A stretch of 64,000 bases of DNA from Halobacillus salinus (GCF_004684905.1 NZ_SRJC01000003.1:1-64000), one strand, 5' to 3'; counted from the first letter of the stretch, positions 25,977 to 34,724 are shown. Numbers and translations are program-made. The notes: a model not told the origin generated them from the sequence alone.

Positions 25977-26975
25977 ATGCAACAATGGATTCGCCTATAC
26001 TTTCAACTCCCTTTATTCATACGATTGCTTGCTACCGTTCTGATTATGATGACGCTTTTCGGTTTTATTATTCATGCGATCGAACCGAACAGCTTCCCCA
26101 CTGTATTTGATGGTATTTGGTGGGCTTTCGTTACTGGTGCTACTGTCGGTTATGGAGATTATGTACCGTTAAGTCTTTGGGGAAAAGCAGTGGCTATCCT
26201 ACTGATCATGACAGGCGGAGGACTTGTGACATTTTATATGGCGACTTTGTCTGCGGCAACAGTTAAGCACGAAGAAGATTTAACACAAGGGAAAGTGGAT
26301 TTCAGAGGCAAAGACCACTTCTTATTTGTCGGATGGAATGAACGGACCAGGCAACTGATTGACATGATGAGCGTTCATGATTTACAAGACCAAATGGTAC
26401 TGATCGACCGAACGATGAACCGCTTCTATCAGAGGCTCTCCTCTGTGCACTTTGTAAGAGGGGATGCAACGGAAGAAGAAACCCTTCAAAAGGCGAATGC
26501 CAGTCAAGCTAGAGTTGCCGTCATTACAGCAGATCCTGATAAACGCGAAGAACAATCTGACCAGAATGTCATACATCAAATTGTAGCTCTCAAAGGTCAT
26601 CAACCAGAGTTGTTCATTATTGCTGAAGTATTGACGGACAGGCAGCGTATAAATGCCGAACGAGCCGGTGCCAACACGGTCATCCGCTCCAATGATTTCA
26701 TGAGCAGCCTCTTCTATCATGAGCTGTATCGGAACGATCCCGTCCAGCCTTTCGAACTTCTATTAGAATTGTTGACTTCAAGACAGTTCCATGAAGAAAA
26801 GGTACCAGAAGACTTTATTGGAAAGCCGGTTCTGAAAGCTTTAGAATACTTTTTGAAGAAGAACTGCCAGGTCATCGGAATACGAAAAGATAAAGAGATA
26901 TCCTTCGACCTTCACGCAGACACAGAGCTTGAAGAGGGAGATGCCTTACTGCTATTCTCCCCGCTTCGCAAGTAG
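25977..26975 (+). CDS. yugO: Potassium channel with RCK/TrkA-N domain (YugO)
   Basis: 332 residues: two membrane helices flank a pore helix and the K+ selectivity filter TVGYGD (56-61), then a cytosolic RCK domain (about 110-330) with a Rossmann-type strand LFVGWNERTRQ and a C-terminal TrkA-C part. In B. subtilis YugO mediates K+ release and electrical signalling in biofilms, encoded behind mstX (mistic). No mistic-like frame precedes it here; the gene begins 57 bp after a terminator. Its 3' end overlaps yugN by 24 bp, tail to tail. Confidence 0.93.
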   Translation: MQQWIRLYFQLPLFIRLLATVLIMMTLFGFIIHAIEPNSFPTVFDGIWWAFVTGATVGYGDYVPLSLWGKAVAILLIMTGGGLVTFYMATLSAATVKHEEDLTQGKVDFRGKDHFLFVGWNERTRQLIDMMSVHDLQDQMVLIDRTMNRFYQRLSSVHFVRGDATEEETLQKANASQARVAVITADPDKREEQSDQNVIHQIVALKGHQPELFIIAEVLTDRQRINAERAGANTVIRSNDFMSSLFYHELYRNDPVQPFELLLELLTSRQFHEEKVPEDFIGKPVLKALEYFLKKNCQVIGIRKDKEISFDLHADTELEEGDALLLFSPLRK

Positions 26976-27374
26976 CGCCTGTTCCGCTTGTTCGAGCAGT
27001 TCTTTCCCCGTTTGGATGTGTTCTTCTGGAAACGATGCATCTTTATCAACCGGTTCTTGGAACTGATCGAATATAGCACGGAAGTTTCCTTCTTTTACAT
27101 TATCATCAAGGCCAGGGTTGTATTTGTGTGACAATAGAAAAGGCTCCTGCATACGTACCGTAGCGTAGTCAGAAGGAGCATCCAATGAACCGGATACAAC
27201 CGCAAACGGTAGTCTGAGGAATTGATAACCTACGTGGTCATCAATTTTATAATCAAAATAGCCGTGTTCATAATCCCAGTTGTCGGATAACTTGAACCCG
27301 ATTGGGGTCAACGCCTGTTCTACTTCTTCAAAGGTAAACTGCTGATCCATGATGGAAGATGTTAAAGGGATCAT
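26952..27374 (-). CDS. yugN: YugN-like protein
   Basis: 140 residues from the ATG at 27374 with AAAGGAG upstream. Soluble, mixed alpha-beta, with motifs GFKLSDNWDYEHGYFDYKID and LRLPFAVVSGSLD. Function unknown in the family. It is transcribed toward yugO and their coding ends overlap by 24 bp (26952-26975), so neither gene can have a separate terminator there. It sits between yugO and pgi, as in B. subtilis. Confidence 0.85.
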   Translation of the reverse strand: MIPLTSSIMDQQFTFEEVEQALTPIGFKLSDNWDYEHGYFDYKIDDHVGYQFLRLPFAVVSGSLDAPSDYATVRMQEPFLLSHKYNPGLDDNVKEGNFRAIFDQFQEPVDKDASFPEEHIQTGKELLEQAEQALLAKRGE

Positions 27375-27410
27375 GTTCCCACTCCTTTCAGTACTTAATA
27401 TAACCAATAA

Positions 27411-27451
27411 AAAAAACACTTCTCATCCATTTTCTGGTGAGAAGTGTTTTT
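27411..27451 (-). terminator. pgi terminator
   Basis: AACACTTCTCA/TGAGAAGTGTT stem; the minus strand then reads TTTTTTTT. It separates pgi from yugN. Confidence 0.88.
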
Positions 27452-27456
27452 CATGA

Positions 27457-28803
27457 TTATAAGCGTTTTTCCAGTTCTTCTTTTTCTTTCTCGAATCCTG
27501 GCTTACCAAGAAGAGCGAACATGTTCTTCTTGTATGCTTCAACGCCAGGCTGGTCGAATGGATTCACTCCAAGAATGTATCCACTTACCGCACAAGCTTT
27601 CTCGAAGAAATACACAAGATAACCGAATGTGAACGCATCGCGTTTCGGTAGGTTCACTACCAAGTTCGGTACTTGGCCATCCGTGTGAGCAAGCATTGTT
27701 CCTAGTGTTGCTTTCTCATTGACTTGGTCGACAGTTTTACCAGCAAGGTAATTCAGCCCGTCCAAGTTCTGCTCATCTTCTTCGATCGTAATGTCGGAAG
27801 AAGGAGTTTCCACGTTCAATACCGTTTCGAACATGTCCTTACGTCCGTCTTGAATGTATTGTCCAAGGGAGTGAAGGTCTGTAGAGAAGTTGGCAGAAGC
27901 CGGGAAGATCCCCTTCTGGTCTTTCCCTTCACTTTCACCGAACAACTGCTTCCACCATTCAGAGAAGTATTGAAGGGATGGCTCATAGTTGACGAGCATT
28001 TCGATCGTTTTGCCTTTGTTATAAAGGACGTTACGAACTGCTGCATACTGATAGGCAGGGTTATCAGCAAGGTTGTCCGTGGAAAGCTCAGATTGAGCCT
28101 TCTGAGCTCCTTCCATCATTTGATCGATATCGATTCCGCTTGCAGCAATCGGAAGCAAACCAACAGCCGTAAGCACGGAATAACGTCCACCTACATCGTC
28201 TGGGACAACAAATGTTTCATAGCCCTGTTCCGTAGCGAGCGTCTTAAGCGCTCCTTTTTCTTTATCCGTTGTTGCATAGATGCGACCTTTCGCTTCTTCT
28301 ACACCGTATTTCTCTTCTAGGAACTTACGGAAAATACGGAACGCAATGGCCGGTTCTGTCGTTGTTCCACTCTTAGAAATAACGTTGATGGATACATCTT
28401 TATCTTTAAGTACGTCGAATAGTTCGTTCACATATGGTGCACTGATGCTGTTTCCGACGAAGAACACTTGTGGCGTGTCGCGGTCGTTCGGGGACAGCTC
28501 GTTATAAAAGCTGTGGTTCAGCATCTCAAGGGCTGCGCGAGCACCTAAGTATGACCCACCAATTCCAATGACTAAAAGGACATCAGAATCTGATTTGATC
28601 TTCTCAGCTGATTTCTTGATGCGGGCAAATTCTTCTTTGTCGTAATTCTCAGGAAGGTCAAGCCAACCTAGGAAGTCATTACCTGCACCTGTTTTTTCAT
28701 GCAATGCTTTATGCGCTAAGGAAACTTGTCCTTGCATATAGTCAAGTTCGTGTTCACCAAAGAACGTTAACGCTTTCTCGTAATCAAAACGAACATGTGT
28801 CAT
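27457..28803 (-). CDS. pgi: Glucose-6-phosphate isomerase
   Basis: 448 residues from the ATG at 28803, preceded by GGAGGTTG. It interconverts glucose-6-phosphate and fructose-6-phosphate. The phosphosugar-isomerase signatures are [21 protein letters not shown] and the C-terminal segment [14 protein letters not shown] with the catalytic Lys. Monocistronic between two terminators. Confidence 0.97.
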   Translation of the reverse strand: MTHVRFDYEKALTFFGEHELDYMQGQVSLAHKALHEKTGAGNDFLGWLDLPENYDKEEFARIKKSAEKIKSDSDVLLVIGIGGSYLGARAALEMLNHSFYNELSPNDRDTPQVFFVGNSISAPYVNELFDVLKDKDVSINVISKSGTTTEPAIAFRIFRKFLEEKYGVEEAKGRIYATTDKEKGALKTLATEQGYETFVVPDDVGGRYSVLTAVGLLPIAASGIDIDQMMEGAQKAQSELSTDNLADNPAYQYAAVRNVLYNKGKTIEMLVNYEPSLQYFSEWWKQLFGESEGKDQKGIFPASANFSTDLHSLGQYIQDGRKDMFETVLNVETPSSDITIEEDEQNLDGLNYLAGKTVDQVNEKATLGTMLAHTDGQVPNLVVNLPKRDAFTFGYLVYFFEKACAVSGYILGVNPFDQPGVEAYKKNMFALLGKPGFEKEKEELEKRL

Positions 28804-28923
28804 CGTTTCAACCTCCAATGTAATTTTACTTAACCCAATTTCACTTTATCGAAACCTCCACCCCAAATCAAGCAATCCTCCATTTGTAAGCGGATACACA
28901 ATGAAAAAGGTGGCTTAACACTA

Positions 28924-28957
28924 GAAAAAGGGATCGAGAATGACACTCGATCCCTTC
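28924..28957 (-). terminator. Terminator of the alcohol dehydrogenase gene
   Basis: AAGGGATCGAG/CTCGATCCCTT with a T tract on the minus strand, 10 bp after the stop. Confidence 0.9.
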
Positions 28958-28966
28958 CGGCATTTA

Positions 28967-30133
28967 TTATTTGGACATTTCTAGAATTTTTTCTACGTCT
29001 TCATCATGAAGCTTATTGAAGTTACCGAATGGTCCACGCTTCATCGCACGATCAACGATCGTATCGAATTTCTCATCGGAGATGTCATAGTCACGCAGCG
29101 TTTCCGGTGCACCGATGGACGTCCAGAAGTCACGCAACGCTTGAATTCCCTCTTCGGCAACCTGTTTCGTGGATTTCCCTTCTGCATCGACACCAAATAC
29201 ATTCGTCGCTAACTGAGCAAAGCGGTCTTCATTCACGCTCAAGTTATGCTTCATCCAGTTCGGGAACAAGATGGCAAGGCCACCTGCGTGTGGAATATCA
29301 TAGACAGCAGAAACTGCGTGCTCGATATTATGAGATGCCCAGTCACCACGGTAGCCCATCTGTAGCATCCCGTTCAGAGCGATCGTTCCAGCATAAAGAA
29401 TAGTTTCACGGTGCTCATAAGATTCCAGGTCTTCTAGAAGCTTCGGAGCAGTACGGATGACGGTACGCAATACACCCTCGATCATTTCGTCTTGGACTGG
29501 TGACTGTGTTGGTGTGTGGAAATATTGTTCGAACATGTGCGTCATCATGTCGACCATACCGTAAATCGTCTGATCACGTGGAACCGACTGCGTATAAGTT
29601 GGATCCAGGATCGAGAAGTTAGGGTTTGTGAATGGTGGGTATCCCCAACCGTATTTCTCGTTCGTCTCCCAGTTCGTAATAACAGAACCAGCGTTCATCT
29701 CTGAACCAGTAGCTGCCAGCGTAAGCACTGTTCCGAACGGTACAGCATCTGTCGGTGTAGCTTGTCTCGTAACAAGATCCCAAGCATCTCCGTCATATTT
29801 AGCACCTGTTGCAATCGTTTTGGTTGCGTCGATGACACTACCGCCACCTACAGCAAGCAGGAAGTCGATATTTTCTTCCTTACAGATCTTCACACCTTCA
29901 TGAACCGTGGTCAGTTTAGGGTTTGGCTCAACACCAGTAAGTTCCAGTACTTCTACTCCTGCTTTATTGAGCTGCTCCATTACTTGGTCGTAAACACCAT
30001 TTTTCTTGATGCTTCCGCCCCCGTATACCATTAGTACTTTCTTTGTATTTTGTGGTAGTTGATCAGGTAGTTGTTGAATCTGATCCTTACCAAAGATTAG
30101 CTTTGTCGGGTTATAGAACGTAAATGATTCCAT
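28967..30133 (-). CDS. Iron-containing alcohol dehydrogenase (YugJ/YugK, butanol dehydrogenase type)
   Basis: 388 residues, type III alcohol dehydrogenase. The nucleotide-binding [10 protein letters not shown] is near residue 97, followed by [14 protein letters not shown]. Metal ligands lie in [10 protein letters not shown] and in [19 protein letters not shown]. It is expected to reduce aldehydes with NAD(P)H; the closest functional label is NADH-dependent butanol dehydrogenase. B. subtilis has two tandem copies (yugJ, yugK) here; this genome shows one. Confidence 0.92.
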   Translation of the reverse strand: MESFTFYNPTKLIFGKDQIQQLPDQLPQNTKKVLMVYGGGSIKKNGVYDQVMEQLNKAGVEVLELTGVEPNPKLTTVHEGVKICKEENIDFLLAVGGGSVIDATKTIATGAKYDGDAWDLVTRQATPTDAVPFGTVLTLAATGSEMNAGSVITNWETNEKYGWGYPPFTNPNFSILDPTYTQSVPRDQTIYGMVDMMTHMFEQYFHTPTQSPVQDEMIEGVLRTVIRTAPKLLEDLESYEHRETILYAGTIALNGMLQMGYRGDWASHNIEHAVSAVYDIPHAGGLAILFPNWMKHNLSVNEDRFAQLATNVFGVDAEGKSTKQVAEEGIQALRDFWTSIGAPETLRDYDISDEKFDTIVDRAMKRGPFGNFNKLHDEDVEKILEMSK

Positions 30134-30169
30134 TACGTAACTCCTCCTTTTTCATGACTCTCGAATCAC

Positions 30170-30198
30170 ATTATCTCTAATCGAATAGAAATTCTCAA
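30170..30198 (-). promoter_or_regulatory. Alcohol dehydrogenase promoter
   Basis: On the minus strand, TTGAGA (30193-30198), 17 nt, GATAAT (30170-30175). It lies about 37 bp before the start codon. Confidence 0.65.
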
Positions 30199-30273
30199 AG
30201 GATATGCAACAGGAATAATATTTCCCTATCGACAGAACATAAAACAGAAACTGACAAAAAAGGAGGGTAAACC

Positions 30274-30516
30274 ATGAGTTGGATTCAACGAACGGCTCTT
30301 TTACTGGTCATCATCGGGGCGATAAACTGGGGACTAATTGGACTTTTTCAATACGACCTAGTTGCTGGCCTGTTTGGTGGCGGAGAACAGAGCGGGGCAT
30401 TCGCACGTGTCATTTATACTTTAGTTGGGATTAGTGGACTTATTGCCATCTCCCTATACTTCTCACCAGCAGCTGAGTATAGTGACGCAGGGGAAGAAGC
30501 TACGGATAAAGCATAA
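30274..30516 (+). CDS. yuzA: DUF378 membrane protein YuzA
   Basis: 80 residues with two membrane helices (about 5-31 and 43-63) and a short acidic tail. INWGLIGLFQYDLVAGLFG is the characteristic DUF378 stretch. AAGGAGGG precedes the ATG. Function unknown. It is divergent from the alcohol dehydrogenase and convergent with yugI, as in B. subtilis. Confidence 0.88.
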   Translation: MSWIQRTALLLVIIGAINWGLIGLFQYDLVAGLFGGGEQSGAFARVIYTLVGISGLIAISLYFSPAAEYSDAGEEATDKA

Positions 30517-30549
30517 AAAAAGAACGGACTCCTCGGAGTCCGTTCTTTA
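30515..30549. terminator. Bidirectional terminator between yuzA and yugI
   Basis: A 12-bp stem AGAACGGACTCC/GGAGTCCGTTCT with flanking A and T runs. Confidence 0.9.
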
Positions 30550-30561
30550 TCTATTCTGCAA

Positions 30562-30939
30562 TTACTTGCGGAATTTCTCGCGGTCGTCAGACTGTTTGAT
30601 CCAGTCTTCCAACTTGTCCTTCAATGTGTTGAAGCCTGCTGTTTCTTCTTGCTTCGGTGCAGCAGCCTGCTTACGTGGACGACGAGCTTTTGGCGCTTCT
30701 TGAGTCGCACGAATGGAAAGGGAGTATTTGTTTTTCGCTTCGTCGATGTTCAAGATCTTAACTTGAACTTCGTCCCCTTCTGATAGGTGCTCGTTAATGT
30801 CTTTCACATATCCGTGAGTCACTTCTGAAATGTGAACCAATCCTTGTACGTTTTCGTCTAGAGCGACGAACGCACCATAAGGTTGAATTCCTGTGACTTT
30901 ACCTTCTAATACTTGACCTTCTTGAAACTTCTCTGACAT
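30562..30939 (-). CDS. yugI: S1-domain RNA-binding protein, general stress protein 13 (YugI)
   Basis: 125 residues from the ATG at 30939 (GCAGGAG upstream). One S1/OB-fold domain (about 5-75) carries VTGIQPYGAFVAL and GLVHISEV. A basic linker (APKARRPRKQ) and a hydrophilic helix follow, ending in DKLEDWIKQSDDREKFRK. The B. subtilis homologue associates with ribosomes and is stress-induced; here the visible promoter looks like sigma-A. Confidence 0.92.
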   Translation of the reverse strand: MSEKFQEGQVLEGKVTGIQPYGAFVALDENVQGLVHISEVTHGYVKDINEHLSEGDEVQVKILNIDEAKNKYSLSIRATQEAPKARRPRKQAAAPKQEETAGFNTLKDKLEDWIKQSDDREKFRK

Positions 30940-30991
30940 GCTATACAACTCCTGCTATTGATATTATTCGCTTCATTTCACGCAATTAATG

Positions 30992-31020
30992 ATTTTATCA
31001 CAGTTCGGACGAATAAGCAA
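30992..31020 (-). promoter_or_regulatory. yugI promoter
   Basis: On the minus strand, TTGCTT (31015-31020), 17 nt, TAAAAT (30992-30997) with a TGTGA just upstream. Confidence 0.6.
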
Positions 31021-31041
31021 AGCCGATGAGCCCGCCCTAAA

Positions 31042-31084
31042 AATCAGATTCTTCAGAATACCCCCATCTGATTCATGGTATAAT
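31042..31084 (+). promoter_or_regulatory. Promoter and inverted repeat ahead of the XRE regulator gene
   Basis: An extended -10, TGG-TATAAT (31076-31084), is preceded by the inverted repeat AATCAGA/TCTGATT (31042-31048 with 31067-31073). The repeat falls where a -35 would be and could be an autoregulatory operator; that is inference. Confidence 0.45.
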
Positions 31085-31114
31085 GAAAACAAAATGTAGT
31101 AGGAGGCATCAGCC

Positions 31115-31471
31115 ATGTCAGTTGGAAAAAACATTCGCACTCACAGGGAAGCTAATGGTTTGTCGAAAGAGGAACTGGCGTTGAAAGCGAGAATAGGCGT
31201 CCAGACACTTCAAAGCTATGAATCTGATGAACGTACTCCTGAATTAGACACGATCCTGAAGTTATCAACAGTACTTGATATCCCCGCTTCTGAACTGATG
31301 GAGTTCGACACCGATGACGACTCCAATATCGACGATGAACTAAAAGCATTGATTAAAGAGGTTGGGCAAAAGCGTACAAAACTTCTCCTGAAAAAAGCTC
31401 GCGACTTTTCAGAAGAAGACGTTCTGAAAGCCATGAATTTCCTATATGATTTAAATCAACAAAAAAAATAA
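31115..31471 (+). CDS. XRE-family helix-turn-helix regulator
   Basis: 118 residues. The N-terminal HTH_3 domain (about 5-62) contains LSKEELALKARIGVQTLQSYE and RTPELDTILKLSTVLDI, with an acidic linker (FDTDDDSNIDDEL) and a C-terminal helical segment that may dimerise. AGGAGG precedes the ATG. No adjacent target operon is evident, and the regulated gene cannot be read from sequence. Confidence 0.85.
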   Translation: MSVGKNIRTHREANGLSKEELALKARIGVQTLQSYESDERTPELDTILKLSTVLDIPASELMEFDTDDDSNIDDELKALIKEVGQKRTKLLLKKARDFSEEDVLKAMNFLYDLNQQKK

Positions 31472-31543
31472 AATAATAGGTTTAGAGTCTAGTATATTTG
31501 GTTAAACTAAGTAACGTAAGACTTTCTCGTATTCCCCCTGTGT

Positions 31544-31576
31544 AAGCAAAGCGACCGTTCGCTTTGCTTTTTTTTT
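31544..31576 (+). terminator. Terminator after the XRE gene
   Basis: AGCAAAGCGA/TCGCTTTGCT, 4-nt loop, then TTTTTTTT; about 75 bp beyond the stop. Confidence 0.9.
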
Positions 31577-31662
31577 GACTTTTTTTCTCAAGACTTATGG
31601 TTTTTAACTCATCTTCTTATTCCGTTATGATAAAACTATTGGAAGTTAAGGAGGGAATGAAC

Positions 31663-32835
31663 TTGAATCGTTTTAACCAAGTGACACCTAGAAAAGGAAC
31701 CCGTTCTGTCAAATGGGACCTGGTCAAACAAATGTATCAAGATGAAGAAGTGCTACCTATGTGGGTAGCTGATATGGACTTTCAGACTCCGCAGGCTGTG
31801 GTTGACACACTGAAGGAGCGTGTTGATCATGGAATTTTCGGATATACATGGCCCGATGAGGAAGTCAAAGGACAAATAAAAAACTGGCTACAAAAAAGAC
31901 ACCAGTGGGATATTGAAGCCCCGTGGATTACTTACAGCCCTGGAGTCATCCCGTCGCTCCATATGATCATTCAATCTCTAACAGACATTGCTGATCACGT
32001 ACTCATCCAAACTCCCGTCTATCCACCGTTCTACAGCGTCGTAAGAAGTCATGGTCGCCATATTGTGAAGAACCCATTACAATATGAGAACGGAACATAC
32101 ACGATTGATTTCGAGGATTTCGAGAAGAAAATCAAAGACCATAATGTTCAAGCCTTTATTCTATGTAACCCTCATAATCCTGTCGGAAGAGTTTGGACAG
32201 ACGAAGAACTGACGAAGATGAAAGATATTTGCGTGAAACACGATGTACTGATCATTTCAGATGAAATACACGCAGATTTAATCTATAAAGACTATAAGCA
32301 CATTCCGATTGCATCCCTCTCAGAGGATGCAAAGACACAGACAGTCACCTGCCTATCACCAACCAAAACCTTTAACCTTGCAGGGTTGCAAGCTTCTTAT
32401 GTCGTAACAGCAGATGCTAACAAGAGAAAGCGACTCGACAAACAATTCCAGAACCAAGGAATGATGATGTTGAACACCATCGGCTTGCATGCCATGGAAA
32501 CCGCCTATCAAGAAGGCGAAGAATGGTTAGAAGAGCTACTTCAAACGCTTGAGACCAACCGTGACTATGTAGAGAATCGTTTCCACGAGGAAACGGATCA
32601 GATCAAAGTGATTCGTGCTGAAGGAACGTACTTGCTCTGGCTTGACTGCCGTGGGCTTGGTATGAGTCATGAAGAACTGAAAACCTTTATGAAAGAACAA
32701 GCGAAAGTCGGATTGAACGATGGCGCTTCATTCGGAGAAGAAGGTGAAGGATTTATGCGTATTAACATTGCTGCACCTTCCTCGATCGTAGAAGATGGCG
32801 TATCAAGAATCATCCAAGCGGTCCGTTCGCTTTAA
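31663..32835 (+). CDS. patB: PLP-dependent C-S lyase (PatB/MalY family)
   Basis: 390 residues. AAGGAGGG lies 2 nt before an in-frame ATG (31657) and 8 nt before a TTG (31663); spacing favours the TTG. A fold-type I aminotransferase-like enzyme that cleaves cystathionine and similar C-S bonds. Family landmarks are LPMWVADMDF, GIFGYTWPD, CNPHNPVGRVW, SDEIHADLIY and the PLP-lysine motif SPTKTFNLAG. B. subtilis PatB is a cystathionine beta-lyase. Confidence 0.92.
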   Translation: MNRFNQVTPRKGTRSVKWDLVKQMYQDEEVLPMWVADMDFQTPQAVVDTLKERVDHGIFGYTWPDEEVKGQIKNWLQKRHQWDIEAPWITYSPGVIPSLHMIIQSLTDIADHVLIQTPVYPPFYSVVRSHGRHIVKNPLQYENGTYTIDFEDFEKKIKDHNVQAFILCNPHNPVGRVWTDEELTKMKDICVKHDVLIISDEIHADLIYKDYKHIPIASLSEDAKTQTVTCLSPTKTFNLAGLQASYVVTADANKRKRLDKQFQNQGMMMLNTIGLHAMETAYQEGEEWLEELLQTLETNRDYVENRFHEETDQIKVIRAEGTYLLWLDCRGLGMSHEELKTFMKEQAKVGLNDGASFGEEGEGFMRINIAAPSSIVEDGVSRIIQAVRSL

Positions 32836-32865
32836 AGATAAATCGAGGCAAAAGAATATAGATGA

Positions 32866-32900
32866 CTAGAAAACCCGCACTGATTGTTTGGGTTTTCTAG
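32866..32900 (+). terminator. Inverted repeat after patB, possible terminator
   Basis: A perfect 11-bp stem CTAGAAAACCC/GGGTTTTCTAG, 30 bp after the stop. The T run is inside the stem and nothing T-rich follows, so termination efficiency is uncertain. Confidence 0.55.
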
Positions 32901-33106
32901 TACTGTTGAAGAGCGAATAACGACTCTGTTATAGAGATGCTAGACCGAAGAGAAATAACTCTCAGTTGTCCGTGCACACGCAGTTAGTCTCGGCATCCCC
33001 CACACCACTTTGCCAAAAGTTAAGGCGCAGAACTTAACGAAGATGGGGTTACCTTCTCATTTTTCAGTTTAAAGTAAGTGACTTCTAGAAGCTTACGGAT
33101 CTTTTT
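32901..33106. other. Intergenic stretch with secondary structure, no gene seen
   Basis: Within the 474-bp gap between patB and the SOD gene. It contains a long-range hairpin, GATGC-T-AGAC (32936-32945) with GTCT-CG-GCATC (32987-32997), and a small inverted repeat, GTTAAG with CTTAAC, near 33020. No reading frame with a ribosome site was found. It directly precedes repeat copy 2. Confidence 0.5.
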
Positions 33107-33236
33107 GTAAAGGTGTTGGAGAAACGGGGAGACTCCTACGGGATCATAGTACAGTCTGAGACCCCACAGCGACCGTTAGGGAGTGAGGAGGCTCAGCGGA
33201 CGCCCGTGGAAAGCGAGTCGTTTCTCCAACACCGCT
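33107..33236. repeat. Dispersed structured intergenic repeat, copy 2
   Basis: About 130 bp bounded by a perfect 15-bp inverted repeat, GGTGTTGGAGAAACG (33112-33126) with its complement (33219-33233). Nested stems are CTACGGG/CCCGTGG (33136-33142 with 33203-33209) and CTGAG/CTCAG (33156-33160 with 33192-33196). Compared with copy 1, an A-T pair near the inner end of the outer stem is replaced by G-C, and CCCTTGG becomes CCCGTGG, restoring a pair. It lies intergenically, like copy 1. Confidence 0.88.
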
Positions 33237-33276
33237 CCTCTAAACCAACGATAACCGATAGTATTTTCAACAACTT

Positions 33277-33312
33277 AAAAGGCAGAGCTTAAATCAGCTC
33301 TGCCTTTTTTTA
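33277..33312. terminator. Bidirectional terminator ahead of the SOD gene end
   Basis: AAGGCAGAGC/GCTCTGCCTT (33279-33288 with 33297-33306) followed by a T run on the plus strand; it abuts the SOD stop codon. Confidence 0.85.
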
Positions 33313-33885
33313 TCCTTTATCTTGTTTCATATCAGGGTCTGTCGGGTCACTCGTTTCGTCTTCACTTGCTTTCAAGGTAACTTTCCCACAGGCAATGCGT
33401 TCCCCAGAATCCCCAGCTGGCTGGGACATGCCGTCGTCCTGGCCGGAATGTATGACAATGGAAGTGCCTTCTTTTCGAAGTAATGATTTCTGACCTTCTT
33501 TCAACGTTGCTTCAGGCAGCATCAGGGTGGCATCCACAAGTCCACTTCCGTCCGCTTCCACATTAGCCATATCCCCAACATGCGGCCCCTTAGTATTCAT
33601 TAGCCCATGATCTTTAGACATCGGGTTGAAATGGTTGCCAGCTGTTTGAAAATCTGGTGCTTCACATTTCGGGAATTCATGGATATGAACAGCATGCACC
33701 CCCGGTTCCAGGCCCTCTACCGTAAGCTTAACTTCAACGCCTTCCGGAACCTCTTTGAAAGTCGCCGTCCCAATTTTGTCGTTGTTCCCGTTGTAAATAG
33801 ACGTATCTAATGGTGACCTCTTCTCATCTGCACACCCTGCAAGTAGCAAGGTGAGAAAAAGGAATCCACACAGCCATTTCATCAT
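33310..33885 (-). CDS. Cu/Zn superoxide dismutase-like lipoprotein with a full ligand set
   Basis: 191 residues from the ATG at 33885 (CGGAGG upstream). The lipobox is LLAGC (Cys18), so it is anchored outside the membrane. Copper and zinc ligands are all present by motif: His67 and His69 (HIHE), His85 (NHFNP), His93, His102 and Asp105 (PHVGD), and His146 (VIHSGQDD). The structural disulfide is Cys74-Cys166. B. subtilis YojM has lost copper ligands; this protein has not, so real dismutase activity is plausible. The tail is hydrophilic and acidic. Confidence 0.93.
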   Translation of the reverse strand: MMKWLCGFLFLTLLLAGCADEKRSPLDTSIYNGNNDKIGTATFKEVPEGVEVKLTVEGLEPGVHAVHIHEFPKCEAPDFQTAGNHFNPMSKDHGLMNTKGPHVGDMANVEADGSGLVDATLMLPEATLKEGQKSLLRKEGTSIVIHSGQDDGMSQPAGDSGERIACGKVTLKASEDETSDPTDPDMKQDKG

Positions 33886-33995
33886 AAAAGAACCTCCGTT
33901 CATGAGTCATCTTCTAGCTAGTGTCTCCCTTTCGCATGTAAAATATACCAAAGAGCTTACAGGCATTCCTTGAACAGATTTATTAAATTCAGCAT

Positions 33996-34023
33996 AAAAA
34001 AAGCCACGTTTTCTCAACGCGGC
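33996..34023 (-). terminator. Terminator of the 59-residue membrane protein gene
   Basis: On the minus strand, GCCGCGTT, loop, AACGTGGC, then TTTTTTT. Confidence 0.85.
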
Positions 34024-34028
34024 ATTCG

Positions 34029-34208
34029 TCAGTAATCGTGATTTTGTTTTTCTTCCTGATAGATCTGATCGGTTTTCTTCTCTTCTTTTTGTGAAGCCTT
34101 TATGATAAAAATCATCGCGACTGCAGCAAGAACAATGAATATCAATAACGTTATGACGGCTGGAAAATATTCTGACTTATCTTCTGGGAAATAAAGAAAT
34201 TCCATCAT
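34029..34208 (-). CDS. 59-residue single-pass membrane protein
   Basis: A short frame starting ATG ATG at 34208 behind AAAGGGATGATGAG, and closed by a terminator 6 bp after the stop. The first 15 residues are acidic and aromatic (MEFLYFPEDKSEYFP), residues about 16-40 form a hydrophobic helix (VITLLIFIVLAAVAMIFII), and the tail is charged (KEEKKTDQIYQEEKQ). I do not recognise a family. A bounded transcription unit with its own terminator argues for a genuine gene, divergent from kapB. Confidence 0.72.
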   Translation of the reverse strand: MMEFLYFPEDKSEYFPAVITLLIFIVLAAVAMIFIIKASQKEEKKTDQIYQEEKQNHDY

Positions 34209-34330
34209 GCGCTCATCATCCCTTTCTTCTATCGCTATTATAGCAAATCTAGGAAACGGTTTTCACCCCATTCACGATTTCTTCACAATTGTAATCTTTG
34301 ATACACTAGCTTATATAGAGGAGGGGGATT

Positions 34331-34714
34331 ATGGAAGAGTTTCAAACAGGAGACCTTGTCAAAGCCCATTACAAATCAGGAATTTATATAGGAAAAGTCG
34401 TAGAAGATCGCAACCGCTTTTATCTCGTGCAAGTTCTAGCGGTAGACAAACACCCGATGCAAGGGGACCTGCACAATCCTGGTAAAACGGAGAATGTTTT
34501 CTTCCACCAACGTAAGGCATTGAGTTACTTGGAAAAGGCGAACATTCAGAAAGAAGCTGTTCATCCCTTTGAAGGGACGGAAGCACCTGATTATCAAACA
34601 TCCTTAAAAAAATCCGTGAGCAAGCTTCGTAAGAAATTGGAACGGAGAGAAACCGAATTCAACGAAAGTGCTAAACAGCAGTTGGACGATTTAGAAAAGC
34701 AGTATTTTGGATAG
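34331..34714 (+). CDS. kapB: KapB, kinase-associated lipoprotein family
   Basis: 127 residues. An SH3-like N-terminal beta domain (FQTGDLVKAHYKSGIYIGKVVE) is followed by a helical, charged C-terminal half ending in coiled coil. In B. subtilis KapB is needed for the sporulation kinase KinB and lies next to kinB. No lipobox is evident in this protein, and no kinB lies in this window. AGGAGG precedes the ATG. Confidence 0.85.
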   Translation: MEEFQTGDLVKAHYKSGIYIGKVVEDRNRFYLVQVLAVDKHPMQGDLHNPGKTENVFFHQRKALSYLEKANIQKEAVHPFEGTEAPDYQTSLKKSVSKLRKKLERRETEFNESAKQQLDDLEKQYFG

Positions 34715-34724
34715 CAGGAATCCG

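Noticed and set aside
32936-32997. The hairpin GATGC...GCATC as a riboswitch
   Set aside because: No conserved aptamer motif is visible and the gene downstream on that strand is in the opposite orientation; kept only as part of a structured gap.
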